From: Fidelibacterota bacterium
Lineage (GTDB): Bacteria > Fidelibacterota > Marinisomatia > Marinisomatales > TCS55
Reading direction: 5' to 3'
Assembly: GCA_004124385.1 (NCBI GenBank)
Contig: SCKN01000004.1
Span: forward strand, 108,813 to 172,812
DNA length: 64,000 nt
The notes under the pieces are model-generated. The model did no database searches. It saw only the letters and a program-made list of their open reading frames with translations, and was not told the origin of the DNA. Positions 55,901 through 62,958 of the stretch are shown one piece after another; the first letter of the stretch is position 1, and each line of letters begins with the position of its first letter. The position numbers and the translations under genes are program-made.

Positions 55901-56058
55901 CGCAGGCCCGCCCAAAAGAATGGCTGACAGGCAGTCTGTCCAAAAAAAACAGTGGGCAAGTAACCAACCTTCCCGACGTTAAATATATTCCCACCTATAT
56001 CCTCCCCACATTGGGGAGGACTCTAAAGGATATGGGGAAGATACAAGAGGGGTTTTGA
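55864..56058 (+). pseudogene. 5' remnant of a second FAD oxidoreductase gene
   Basis: The frame begins MKTEPFWINEFAP, matching the first codons of the intact oxidoreductase (MKTEPFWTDEFAR). It then continues for about 50 codons through repeat-derived sequence (WLTGSLSKKNSGQ) to a stop. Only about 12 codons of the original gene survive, so no functional product is expected. It marks the end of an old duplication whose remainder was lost. Confidence 0.8.
55930..56055. repeat. Degenerate palindromic repeat cluster (group C)
   Basis: GGCAGTCTGTCC, CAACCTTCCCGACG, TATCCTCCCCACATTGGGG and GACTCTAAAGGATATGGGG follow each other. They match blocks at 48.95-49.1 and 62.56-62.66 kb. The whole stretch 55609-56621 has no intact gene, only repeats and gene fragments. 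Confidence 0.6.
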
Positions 56059-56201
56059 TATTGAAAATATTTATTATAGATATGTTTCTAGTTTTCTGGA
56101 AAATAATAAAAAGCTGTCTGTATTTAAACCGCCCCTGCGAACCAACATTCTTTGTGCAGGGAACATTTCCATCATTAATTATGCCTATATTATCTATTGA
56201 A

Positions 56202-56392
56202 CAGTTAATGCGGTGAAAGAATAGTTTAAACTCAATATGTTTCATTCACTTTTAATAATATTAACACCACCCCACGAGACCCCTCCTCGTATAAGGAGGG
56301 GAATGGACTTGCTATATGAAGTCTACATTAATGAGATTATTGATGAGACGCTGAATAAATTTGAAAATGCAGTTAATGCGGTGAAAAAATAA
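56202..56392 (+). pseudogene. 3' fragments of a duplicated aminotransferase gene
   Basis: Bases 56338-56384 repeat the end of the class III aminotransferase gene (53872-53918) with a single mismatch, encoding IDETLNKFENAVNAVK and a stop at 56390. A shorter piece of the same tail (CAGTTAATGCGGTGAA) lies at 56202-56217. Between them sits a group B palindrome (56265-56304) followed by ATGGACTTGCTATATGAAG, which makes a 29-codon frame at 56303-56392. These are remains of a duplicated aminotransferase-oxidoreductase unit. Confidence 0.8.
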
Positions 56393-56415
56393 ATGATTAA
56401 AACACTAAATATTTT

Positions 56416-56582
56416 CCACCACCCCTTAATCCCCTCCTATTACAGAAGGGGCACATCCTTTTTCCATTTTTTGATTCAGATGAAGCGGATAGGCGGGGGA
56501 CTGATCTTGTTTTTGTGTTTTATCCCCGCCCTACCTGCCCGCCCTCGCGGATACTCGGGAGCAGGCGGGAAGGACGGGGTAA
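56416..56582. repeat. Group B palindrome and a GC-rich inverted repeat
   Basis: CCACCACCCCTTAATCCCC with ATTACAGAAGGGG (56416-56451) is followed by a GC-rich inverted region: GATAGGCGGGG and ATCCCCGCCCTACC, then CCCGCCCTCGCGG, GGAGCAGGCGGG and AAGGACGGGGT (56487-56582). No gene is present. The block lies immediately before the symporter gene and may affect its transcription. Confidence 0.5.
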
Positions 56583-56621
56583 GTGATTTTAGTTTATTGA
56601 GAAATTTAGGACTATAGAATA

Positions 56622-58079
56622 ATGTATTCACTCGCGACAATTGATTATATCATTATTGCCATTTACCTTATGATGATGGTAGGAGTGGGTATATGGTTTT
56701 CAAAACGCCATTCAAATTTTGATGATTATTTTCTTGCAGGGCGATCATTGACAACACCCATTTTGATTACAACATTAATTTCCACTTATTACGGAATTGA
56801 TGTTCTTTTTGGGGATTCGCAACTCGCATTTACCGATGGAGTCGTGGCCTGGTTTGGCTATGCCCGGCCTACTTATGCATTTTTTCTAATCGCTGCTTTT
56901 CTATTGGCGAATCGTTTGAAAAAAGAGGATTTCCGCAGCCTCCCCGATATCCTGGATAAATATTACGGGAAAAAGACTCGGTATATTGGTGCACTGGCAT
57001 CCTTTATTTATTCACTTCCGGCATTATCCTTGTACGGATTTGGTATGTTGGGTGACATTATAATGGGCTGGCCGCCGTTTGTAGGCATGCTTATTCTTGG
57101 CGGTATTGCTTTGGTCTATACCCTCACCGGCGGATTTTGGGCTGTGGCTTTAACCGACTCCATCCAGTTTGTAATGATGTGTGTTGTGCTGGCCATCGCC
57201 GTCCCTTTTGCGTTTAATGTTATTGGCGGTTTTGATACAATGATAGATTTACTTCCGGCGGCCTATTTCGAATCCATGGGTGATTTGTCCATCTGGCTGG
57301 TGATTATTTATGCATCCACTGGATTAACCATCTTGGTAGAACCGACATTTTACCAACGCATCTTTGCAGCCAAATCTTATAAAAATGTTCGCAATGCACT
57401 TGTTATAGGTATCTTCATTTGGGGTTCATACGATTGGATTGTAACCATATTGGCTATGGCGGCAAAAACAGGACAAATTCAAGGCATAATACCGATGGAT
57501 GTTGCTCCCGATGCTTCACTGTTGACCATTATGGTGGTTGCGTTGCCGGCGGGCGTTTTGGGGCTTTTCATGGCAGGTGTACTTTCCACAGAAATGTCCA
57601 CGCTGGATTCTTACTGTTTGGTTGCCGGAGGAAATGTGGCTTATGATTTTTATAAACCTGCATTCAAGCCAGATGCCAGCGATGATGAATTGATACAAAA
57701 AACGCGCTGGGGTATAGGCCTATCCTGGATTTTAGGATTTATCATGGCAACAGCATTTGATCAAATGCTGGGACTGTGGGTGTTTATGGCATCTATTTTG
57801 ATTTCCAGTGTTCTTGTACCCATTCTGGGGGGGCTCTTTTTTCCTAAAGTTCACAAGCCATTGGCGGGGTTATTAAGCACAGGGCTGGGATTGACATCTA
57901 CTGTTATTTTGAATATTTATATTATGACACAGGGAACATTTGTGGAAGCGGAAGAAACGTATGTACTCCACATCGGTTCGTGGGAAATATTCCAGGAATA
58001 TCTTATGTATATAACTTTACCTATTTCTTTTATGGGATTCATTCTGGGCGTAATATTTGGAAAGGAGAAACACTCATGA
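56622..58079 (+). CDS. Sodium:solute symporter family transporter
   Basis: This SSS/SLC5-type transporter has 485 residues and about 13 membrane helices. IWFSKRHSNFDDYFLAGRSL after helix 1, GDSQLAFTDG, LVYTLTGGFWAVALTDSIQF and LMAGVLSTEMSTLDSYCLVAGG are typical for the family (the last carries Na+ site residues). The substrate cannot be deduced, but adjoining ALDH and aminotransferase genes point to an amine, amino acid or betaine. It is coupled by ATGA to a 42-codon membrane protein gene and so to the ALDH operon. Confidence 0.92.
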   Translation: MYSLATIDYIIIAIYLMMMVGVGIWFSKRHSNFDDYFLAGRSLTTPILITTLISTYYGIDVLFGDSQLAFTDGVVAWFGYARPTYAFFLIAAFLLANRLKKEDFRSLPDILDKYYGKKTRYIGALASFIYSLPALSLYGFGMLGDIIMGWPPFVGMLILGGIALVYTLTGGFWAVALTDSIQFVMMCVVLAIAVPFAFNVIGGFDTMIDLLPAAYFESMGDLSIWLVIIYASTGLTILVEPTFYQRIFAAKSYKNVRNALVIGIFIWGSYDWIVTILAMAAKTGQIQGIIPMDVAPDASLLTIMVVALPAGVLGLFMAGVLSTEMSTLDSYCLVAGGNVAYDFYKPAFKPDASDDELIQKTRWGIGLSWILGFIMATAFDQMLGLWVFMASILISSVLVPILGGLFFPKVHKPLAGLLSTGLGLTSTVILNIYIMTQGTFVEAEETYVLHIGSWEIFQEYLMYITLPISFMGFILGVIFGKEKHS

Positions 58080-58204
58080 GCGGCTGGGAAATATTCACAT
58101 GGATTAGTGTTGGTATACTTGGGATTGGGTCCATCATTGTTTTTATACTGTTTTTAAGAGATTTACCGGAATTGTTAAAAAAATCAGAAAAGGGACCATC
58201 ATGA
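58076..58204 (+). CDS. 42-residue single-helix membrane protein of the symporter operon
   Basis: The product (MSGWEIFTWISVGILGIGSI then IVFILFLRDLPELLKKSEKG) has one hydrophobic helix (about 8-27) and a basic cytoplasmic tail. AAAGGAG lies seven bases before the ATG. Its start overlaps the symporter stop (ATGA) and its stop overlaps the ALDH start (ATGA), which is strong evidence for real translation. I do not recognise the family. A small accessory subunit of the symporter is the simplest idea, by analogy with short partners of other SSS transporters. Confidence 0.8.
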   Translation: MSGWEIFTWISVGILGIGSIIVFILFLRDLPELLKKSEKGPS

Positions 58205-59667
58205 AAAACCAAAATTATATTAACGGCCAATGGTCCGATGCACATAGTGGTAATACTCTGGGTGTGGAAAACCCATTCACAGAAGACATTATCACTGATG
58301 TTCCAGCCAGTGATGAAACAGATGTGAATTATGCTGTTGAGGCAGCAAAAAATGCCTTTGAAGTCTGGCGAAAATTCACAGCTGCAGAACGGTGTGAACT
58401 GATGGGAAATATGGCGAAAAAATCCAGGGATCACGCCGAAGAACTGGCTAAAACAATTACATCTGAAATGGGAAAACCGTTCGGCGAAGCGCTGGAAGAA
58501 ATCGAAACGGTAGCTGACTATTTGGAATATTACGGTCAGTTAGCCAGAGACCATGTGGGACGTATCGTGGCGCCGGCAACTTCACGATCCATGTCGCTGG
58601 TGCGCTACGAACCTTTTGGTGTGGTGGGCTGCATTATTCCCTGGAATTACCCCCTGGCCCTCATGGGCTGGAAACTGGCACCGGTATTGGCGGCGGGAAA
58701 TACAATTGTCATGAAACCATCGGAAATTTCATCGCTCTCGATCCTGCATTGGATCGACGTTGCCGGCGGAGATATGCCCGCGGGCGTGATGAATGTTATC
58801 ACCGGGTATGGGGAAAAAGCCGGTGAAGCACTGGTCAAACATCCGGATGTCCCTGTCATTACGTTTACGGGGTCTGTGGTAACGGGAAAAAGGATCGCCA
58901 GGCTGGCAGCAGACAATTTGAAAAAGGTATCTCTGGAATTGGGCGGGAAAGATCCAGTTATCATTTGTGATGATGCAGATATTGAGGTGGCGGCCAAAGG
59001 TACATCCTGGGGCGGTTTCTTAAATGCCGGGCAAGTATGTACATCCATCGAACGGGTGTATGTATTTGATAAAGTTGCAGATGCTTTTACGGATGCATTG
59101 GTGGCCGAAGCAAAAAAGGTACGATTGGGAAACCCCATGGATGATGCGACAGATGTAGGTCCCATGTCGTCTGAAATGCAGTTTGCAAAAGCACAGGAAA
59201 AGGTTGATCTAGCGATAAAGGAAGGTGCACGTGTTTTGACCGGCGGACAGCGGTCAGATAAATTTGACACAGGATATTTTTATGAACCAACCGTTTTTGA
59301 CCACGTAACATCGGAGATGGAGATAGTTACAGAGGAAGCCTTCAGCCCTGTTATTCCCATTCAACGGGTGAAATCTATCGAAGAAGCCATTCACTTATCC
59401 AATTCCACACGCTACGGATTGGGATGCACCATATTTACCCGGGATATTGAAAAAGCGCTCACAGCAGCGGATGATATAAAATCGGGCACGTTCTGCATCA
59501 ATAACCCGCTTATGGAAAATATTGCTGCACCCTTTGGCGGCATGAAACAATCGGGTATCGGACGGGAACATGGTATTGAAGCGCTGGAAGAATTTCGTGA
59601 ATCGAAACATATTTTTATCGATTATAATCATACAAAAAAGGACTGGTGGTACCCCAATGAAGAATGA
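58201..59667 (+). CDS. Aldehyde dehydrogenase (betaine/aminoaldehyde type)
   Basis: The full-length ALDH has 488 residues with GCIIPWNYPLALMGWKLAP, GNTIVMKPSE, the base in KKVSLELGGKDPVIICDDAD and the nucleophile in NAGQVCTSIERVYV. IAAPFGGMKQSGIGREHG is at the C-terminus. It resembles betaine/aminoaldehyde dehydrogenases, which oxidise aldehydes derived from amines such as 4-aminobutanal or gamma-glutamyl aldehydes. Within the operon it could act on the product of the amine oxidase or transaminase. Codon use is more GC-rich than in the surrounding genes. It overlaps the aminotransferase start by 11 bases. Confidence 0.93.
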   Translation: MKNQNYINGQWSDAHSGNTLGVENPFTEDIITDVPASDETDVNYAVEAAKNAFEVWRKFTAAERCELMGNMAKKSRDHAEELAKTITSEMGKPFGEALEEIETVADYLEYYGQLARDHVGRIVAPATSRSMSLVRYEPFGVVGCIIPWNYPLALMGWKLAPVLAAGNTIVMKPSEISSLSILHWIDVAGGDMPAGVMNVITGYGEKAGEALVKHPDVPVITFTGSVVTGKRIARLAADNLKKVSLELGGKDPVIICDDADIEVAAKGTSWGGFLNAGQVCTSIERVYVFDKVADAFTDALVAEAKKVRLGNPMDDATDVGPMSSEMQFAKAQEKVDLAIKEGARVLTGGQRSDKFDTGYFYEPTVFDHVTSEMEIVTEEAFSPVIPIQRVKSIEEAIHLSNSTRYGLGCTIFTRDIEKALTAADDIKSGTFCINNPLMENIAAPFGGMKQSGIGREHGIEALEEFRESKHIFIDYNHTKKDWWYPNEE

Positions 59668-60973
59668 GCAAATGAATCTAGAACATTTATGGATGCCGTT
59701 TTCGGCAAACAGAGATTTTAAATCGAAACCTCGATTGATGAATGCAGCCAACGGGTTGTATTATCAAAAACCGGATGGATCCCCTGTGTTGGACGGGACG
59801 GCGGGTTTATGGTGCTGTAATGCAGGGCACGGCCATGAAAAAATTGTTACTGCTATCCAAGAACAAGCTGCCAAGATGGATTTTGGACCTTCATTTCAGT
59901 TGGGACATCCTTTGGCCTTTAAGGCAGCGGAAAGATTATTGAAGCTGGCACCCAGCGATGATTTTCAATATGCATTTTTTACCAATTCCGGTTCGGAAGC
60001 GGTGGATACTGCACTCAAAATTTCCATGGCATATCAGCAACATATCGGTCATACAGAAAAAACCATGATTATCGGCCGCGAGCGAGCCTATCACGGTGTT
60101 GGTTTCGGTGGAATTACAGCGGGTGGATTACCATCAAATAAAAAATATTTCACTCTACTCCCGGGCTTTGATCATATATGTCATACTCACGATCTGGAGC
60201 ATAATGCATTCAGTAAAGGAGAACCAAGTTGGGGTAAACATCTTGCAGATGATCTTGAACGTGTCATTGAAAAACATGGTGCGGATACGATTGCTGCATT
60301 TATTACAGAACCTGTCGCCGGATCCACAGGTATATTGGTTCCGCCTAAAGGATATTTAAAACGGATCCGGGAGATTTGTGATACACATAATATTCTGCTC
60401 ATTTTTGATGAAGTTATTACCGGTTTTGGCCGATTGGGAACACCTTTTGCCGCCCAGTATTTTGATGTAGAACCGGATATGATTACATGCGCCAAAGGGC
60501 TCACCAGCGGAACAGTGCCCATGGGAGCTGTCATGGTTAAAACGGAGATTTATGATGCATTTCAACAGGGAGATGCGAAAGCAATCGACCTGTTTCATGG
60601 ATATACCTATTCAGCTCATCCACTGGCAGCAGCAGCGGCCCTGGCAGCGATTGATGTATATAGCGAAGATGGGTTAATTGATCGGGCGGCTGATATGGCT
60701 TCTTACTGGGAAGATGCAATGCATTCATTGCGGGGCGTTGGATCCATTATAGACATTCGCACCATCGGCCTCATGGCCGGGATCGAAATGGAGGCGCGAG
60801 ATGGGAAAGTGGGCGCACGGGGATATGATGTATTTACGGATGCATTTCATGAACAAGGTTTATTGATTCGAATTACGGGTGATACTGTGGCGTTATCTCC
60901 ACCTTTGATCATAGAAAAGGAACATATCGATCAGATTGTAGAAATATTGAGAAAAATCATCCCAAATCATTAA
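59657..60973 (+). CDS. Class III omega-aminotransferase (beta-alanine/amine:pyruvate type)
   Basis: This PLP aminotransferase has about 438 residues. LEHLWMPFSANRDFKSKPRL at the N-terminus is characteristic of omega-amino acid:pyruvate transaminases. FFTNSGSEAVDTALKIS, LIFDEVITGFGRLG and the PLP lysine in ITCAKGLTSGTVPMGAV complete the site. Its products, semialdehydes such as malonate semialdehyde, fit the mmsA dehydrogenase at 49.2 kb. I start at ATG 59657, since upstream codons would lie within the ALDH gene. No terminator-like feature is needed beyond the group A repeat that follows. Confidence 0.92.
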   Translation: MKNEQMNLEHLWMPFSANRDFKSKPRLMNAANGLYYQKPDGSPVLDGTAGLWCCNAGHGHEKIVTAIQEQAAKMDFGPSFQLGHPLAFKAAERLLKLAPSDDFQYAFFTNSGSEAVDTALKISMAYQQHIGHTEKTMIIGRERAYHGVGFGGITAGGLPSNKKYFTLLPGFDHICHTHDLEHNAFSKGEPSWGKHLADDLERVIEKHGADTIAAFITEPVAGSTGILVPPKGYLKRIREICDTHNILLIFDEVITGFGRLGTPFAAQYFDVEPDMITCAKGLTSGTVPMGAVMVKTEIYDAFQQGDAKAIDLFHGYTYSAHPLAAAAALAAIDVYSEDGLIDRAADMASYWEDAMHSLRGVGSIIDIRTIGLMAGIEMEARDGKVGARGYDVFTDAFHEQGLLIRITGDTVALSPPLIIEKEHIDQIVEILRKIIPNH

Positions 60974-61008
60974 TTATTTTATCCTTATGACTCCCTTATG
61001 GATATCTA

Positions 61009-61093
61009 CACCCCCCTGAATCCCCCCTTATTAGGGGGGAGTATTTTTATGATCCCATTTAAATCCCCCTTGTCAAAGAGGGCATAAGGTGGA
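61009..61093. repeat. Palindromic repeat group A, copy 2, left of the DUF559 gene
   Basis: ACACCCCCCTGAATCC followed by CCCCTTATTAGGGGGG and a T-rich tail forms a hairpin (61009-61047). A shortened further unit (AAATCCCCCTTGTCAAAGAG) follows at 61070-61093. The first 24 bases are identical to those at 61479 and 62859. Confidence 0.8.
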
Positions 61094-61115
61094 TATTTTT
61101 TAATACAGAAATAAA

Positions 61116-61475
61116 ATGGAAATTCATTACAACCCTAAATTGAAACAACTATCAAGAAATCTTCGGAATCAATCAACATTGGCTGAAGTACTACTTTGGG
61201 TACAATTGAATAAAAAGCAACGATCTGGATATAAATTCAATCGTCAAAAACCAATTGGTAATTATATAGTTGATTTTTATTGTTCAGAACTAAATCTAGT
61301 AATTGAAATTGATGGTGAGAGTCATTATAATAAAGAAGTGCATGATAAAAGGAGACAGCTTTATCTGGAATCATTAGGATTAAGAGTGATTCGATTTGAT
61401 GATGATCAAGTAAAACAAGATATGGATGGAGTTTTAAGTACTTTAGATTCATGGATCGAGAATAATGAGAGTTGA
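61116..61475 (+). CDS. DUF559 endonuclease-like protein
   Basis: The 119-residue protein of the DUF559 family has a PD-(D/E)XK-like fold related to Vsr/very-short-patch endonucleases. NLRNQSTLAEVLLWVQLN, YKFNRQKPIGNYIVDFYC, LVIEIDGESHYNKE and LRVIRFDDDQV are diagnostic. The acidic active-site residues (IVDFY and VIEIDG) are intact. Group A palindromes lie on both sides, the right one three bases after the stop. An A-rich leader without a clear ribosome site precedes the ATG. A link between this nuclease family and repeat spread is hypothesised in the findings. The biological role is unknown. Confidence 0.9.
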   Translation: MEIHYNPKLKQLSRNLRNQSTLAEVLLWVQLNKKQRSGYKFNRQKPIGNYIVDFYCSELNLVIEIDGESHYNKEVHDKRRQLYLESLGLRVIRFDDDQVKQDMDGVLSTLDSWIENNES

Positions 61476-61478
61476 TCA

Positions 61479-61531
61479 CACCCCCCTGAATCCCCCCTTA
61501 TTAAGGGGGACTTTTAATCACTAAATGGCCC
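61479..61531. repeat. Palindromic repeat group A, copy 3, right of the DUF559 gene
   Basis: ACACCCCCCTGAATCC then CCCCTTATTAAGGGGGACTT and TTAATCACTAAATGGCCCC. The tail AATCACTAAATGGCCCC is shared exactly with the copy at 62859 but is absent from the copy at 61009. Confidence 0.8.
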
Positions 61532-61849
61532 CTGCAAAAGAGTGTATTAGAATCTTTCCACTCGATTTGCTCGTGTACATGATGATAGAGATGGTGCGGG
61601 TGGAGTTTAATTTATTATTTCTCAACCACCCTATAATCCCTCCTTATAGTAAGGAGGGGAAATTTCTTTTTATAGTTAAAATTAATAATAGATTTGTCAT
61701 TTCACGATTATGTTACAGCCGTTAATCTATGTTGCTTCGTCACTACCTGGACGACACATACGATACCAGCTCATGTCAATCAGGAGGCTAAAAAGAGGCG
61801 GATAAGCTTTGATAAAGGGAAACTTAAAATTTATATTTTTAATATAGGG
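61532..61849. repeat. Gene-free stretch with a group B palindrome
   Basis: No gene is seen. A group B palindrome (CAACCACCCTATAATCCC then TCCTTATAGTAAGGAGGGG) is at 61623-61660. The remainder (61661-61849) shows no recognisable structure. Confidence 0.5.
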
Positions 61850-62107
61850 TCAATAATGATATCGACAAGCTAAAATTCTTATATAATCTTTTTTTACTTC
61901 ATAAACTAATCGATGTTCTTGATTAATCCGTCTAGACCAACACCCTTTTAATTCATATTTAAGTGGTTCTGGTTTTCCAATACCTTTGAATGGGGTTTTT
62001 GATGAAACATCAATTAATTCTAATATTTTGATTGCTTTTTTTTTGTCTTCTTTGACCCAATACTTCAAATCATCTATTGCATTAATATCAAATATGATTT
62101 TTTTCAA
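61850..62107 (-). CDS. yoeB: YoeB/Txe family toxin
   Basis: This RelE-superfamily mRNA interferase has 85 residues. AIDDLKYWVKEDKKKAIKILELI, the PFKGIGKPEPLKYELKGCWSRRI segment and HRLVYEV with the C-terminal ACRYHY are standard. The catalytic residues Glu, Arg, His and Tyr of YoeB can be matched (GKPE, SRRI, EHRL, YHY). It would cleave mRNA at the ribosome when freed from its antitoxin. The start overlaps the yefM stop by four bases. Confidence 0.93.
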   Translation of the reverse strand: MKKIIFDINAIDDLKYWVKEDKKKAIKILELIDVSSKTPFKGIGKPEPLKYELKGCWSRRINQEHRLVYEVKKDYIRILACRYHY

Positions 62108-62367
62108 ATATCTAGTTCCTGAATCACTGTTTCATAATCAAAAGATTCCTCTTTCGTTCTTTTTTTCGCCTCTACTAATCGTTGGGCATTTTTTGGACTT
62201 CGAAGTAAATAAGCTGTTTCTAATAAAGAATTATAATCACCTTCATCCAACATGATTACTGTTTGCCCATTTCTATTTTTAATTCTGATTATTTCATGGT
62301 CTACCGTGGCTTCAGATATTACTGTTTTCAGATTTTGTCTTGATTTTGTGTAAGTATATTCTTTCAT
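62104..62367 (-). CDS. yefM: YefM family antitoxin
   Basis: This antitoxin/repressor of the Phd/YefM family has 87 residues: YTYTKSRQNLKTVISEA, IRIKNRNGQTVIMLDEGDYNSLLETAYLL. The C-terminal part is acidic and flexible and should wrap the YoeB toxin. The N-terminal half binds DNA as a dimer. Three TGTACA motifs lie upstream of the start and probably form its autoregulatory operator. AGGAG lies upstream of the ATG (rc of ACTCCT). Confidence 0.93.
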   Translation of the reverse strand: MKEYTYTKSRQNLKTVISEATVDHEIIRIKNRNGQTVIMLDEGDYNSLLETAYLLRSPKNAQRLVEAKKRTKEESFDYETVIQELDI

Positions 62368-62381
62368 AGGACTCCTTTACA

Positions 62382-62445
62382 TGTACATTATTCCTGTACA
62401 TATTAATAATACTTATAATACCATACAATCATTATATATTGTACA
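62382..62445 (-). promoter_or_regulatory. yefM-yoeB operator with three TGTACA motifs
   Basis: TGTACA occurs at 62382-62387, 62395-62400 (13 bases centre to centre) and 62440-62445, all just upstream of yefM. In E. coli the YefM-YoeB operator is built on TGTACA motifs in palindromes. The first two motifs are 15 bases from the yefM ATG, so YefM binding there would block transcription or ribosome access. Confidence 0.75.
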
Positions 62446-62958
62446 AAATAATTGCCATACTGATCAGAAAACCAAAAGTTGCTAAAGAAGAACCATGAGC
62501 ATTATTTTTAAAATTTTGCAAGTGATTTCCTAACCTTAAAAAATTCTGTGGCGGGGAACAGTAAGATTTCCCCCAGATTACAAAATTCCCACCTGTATCC
62601 TCCCCAGTTTATTAAAGCCCCATCCAACCTTCCCCACGATGGGGAAGACTTTATAGGTTGGAGATATTTATTAATTTGTCTTTCTCAACCACCCCCTACC
62701 CCCTCCTTACAGTAAGGAGGGGAATGCTTTAGCTGTTCCATTCGCCTGGCTATAGGAAAATATATAAGATGTAGCATGGAAGATGGAAAATGTTAGATGT
62801 TTGATTCTCGATTTTTGATTTTTGATTGAAAAAATTAATAATTAATTGAGTTTCTTTACACCCCCCTGAATCCCCCCTTATCAAGGGGGACTTTTAATCA
62901 CTAAATGGCCCCTTAATTAAGGGGGACTTTTAATGTGTAAATATTTTTAATTTCAGCA
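62446..62958. repeat. Gene-free stretch with repeats of groups A, B and C
   Basis: Group C blocks lie at 62560-62665 (CCCACCTGTATCCTCCCC, CCAACCTTCCCCACGATGGG). A group B copy is at 62685-62723 (CAACCACCCCC then CCCTCCTTACAGTAAGGAGGG). A group A copy is at 62859-62933, with an extra unit CCCCTTAATTAAGGGGG. A short stretch of GATTTTTGATT-type repeats lies near 62810. No gene is present. Confidence 0.55.

Noticed and set aside
58647..59270. 207-codon minus-strand frame
   Set aside because: It is antisense to the well-supported aldehyde dehydrogenase gene; such long shadows are expected in the more GC-rich stretch here.
61661..61849. Possible tRNA or attachment site in the gap before yoeB
   Set aside because: No cloverleaf with a GTTCGA-type T-loop was found in this or other gaps. 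No integrase gene is present.
61479..62933. CRISPR-like array suspected from regular GC-rich repeats
   Set aside because: The repeats are palindromic, differ in length, are irregularly spaced and are not separated by uniform spacers. No cas genes are present.
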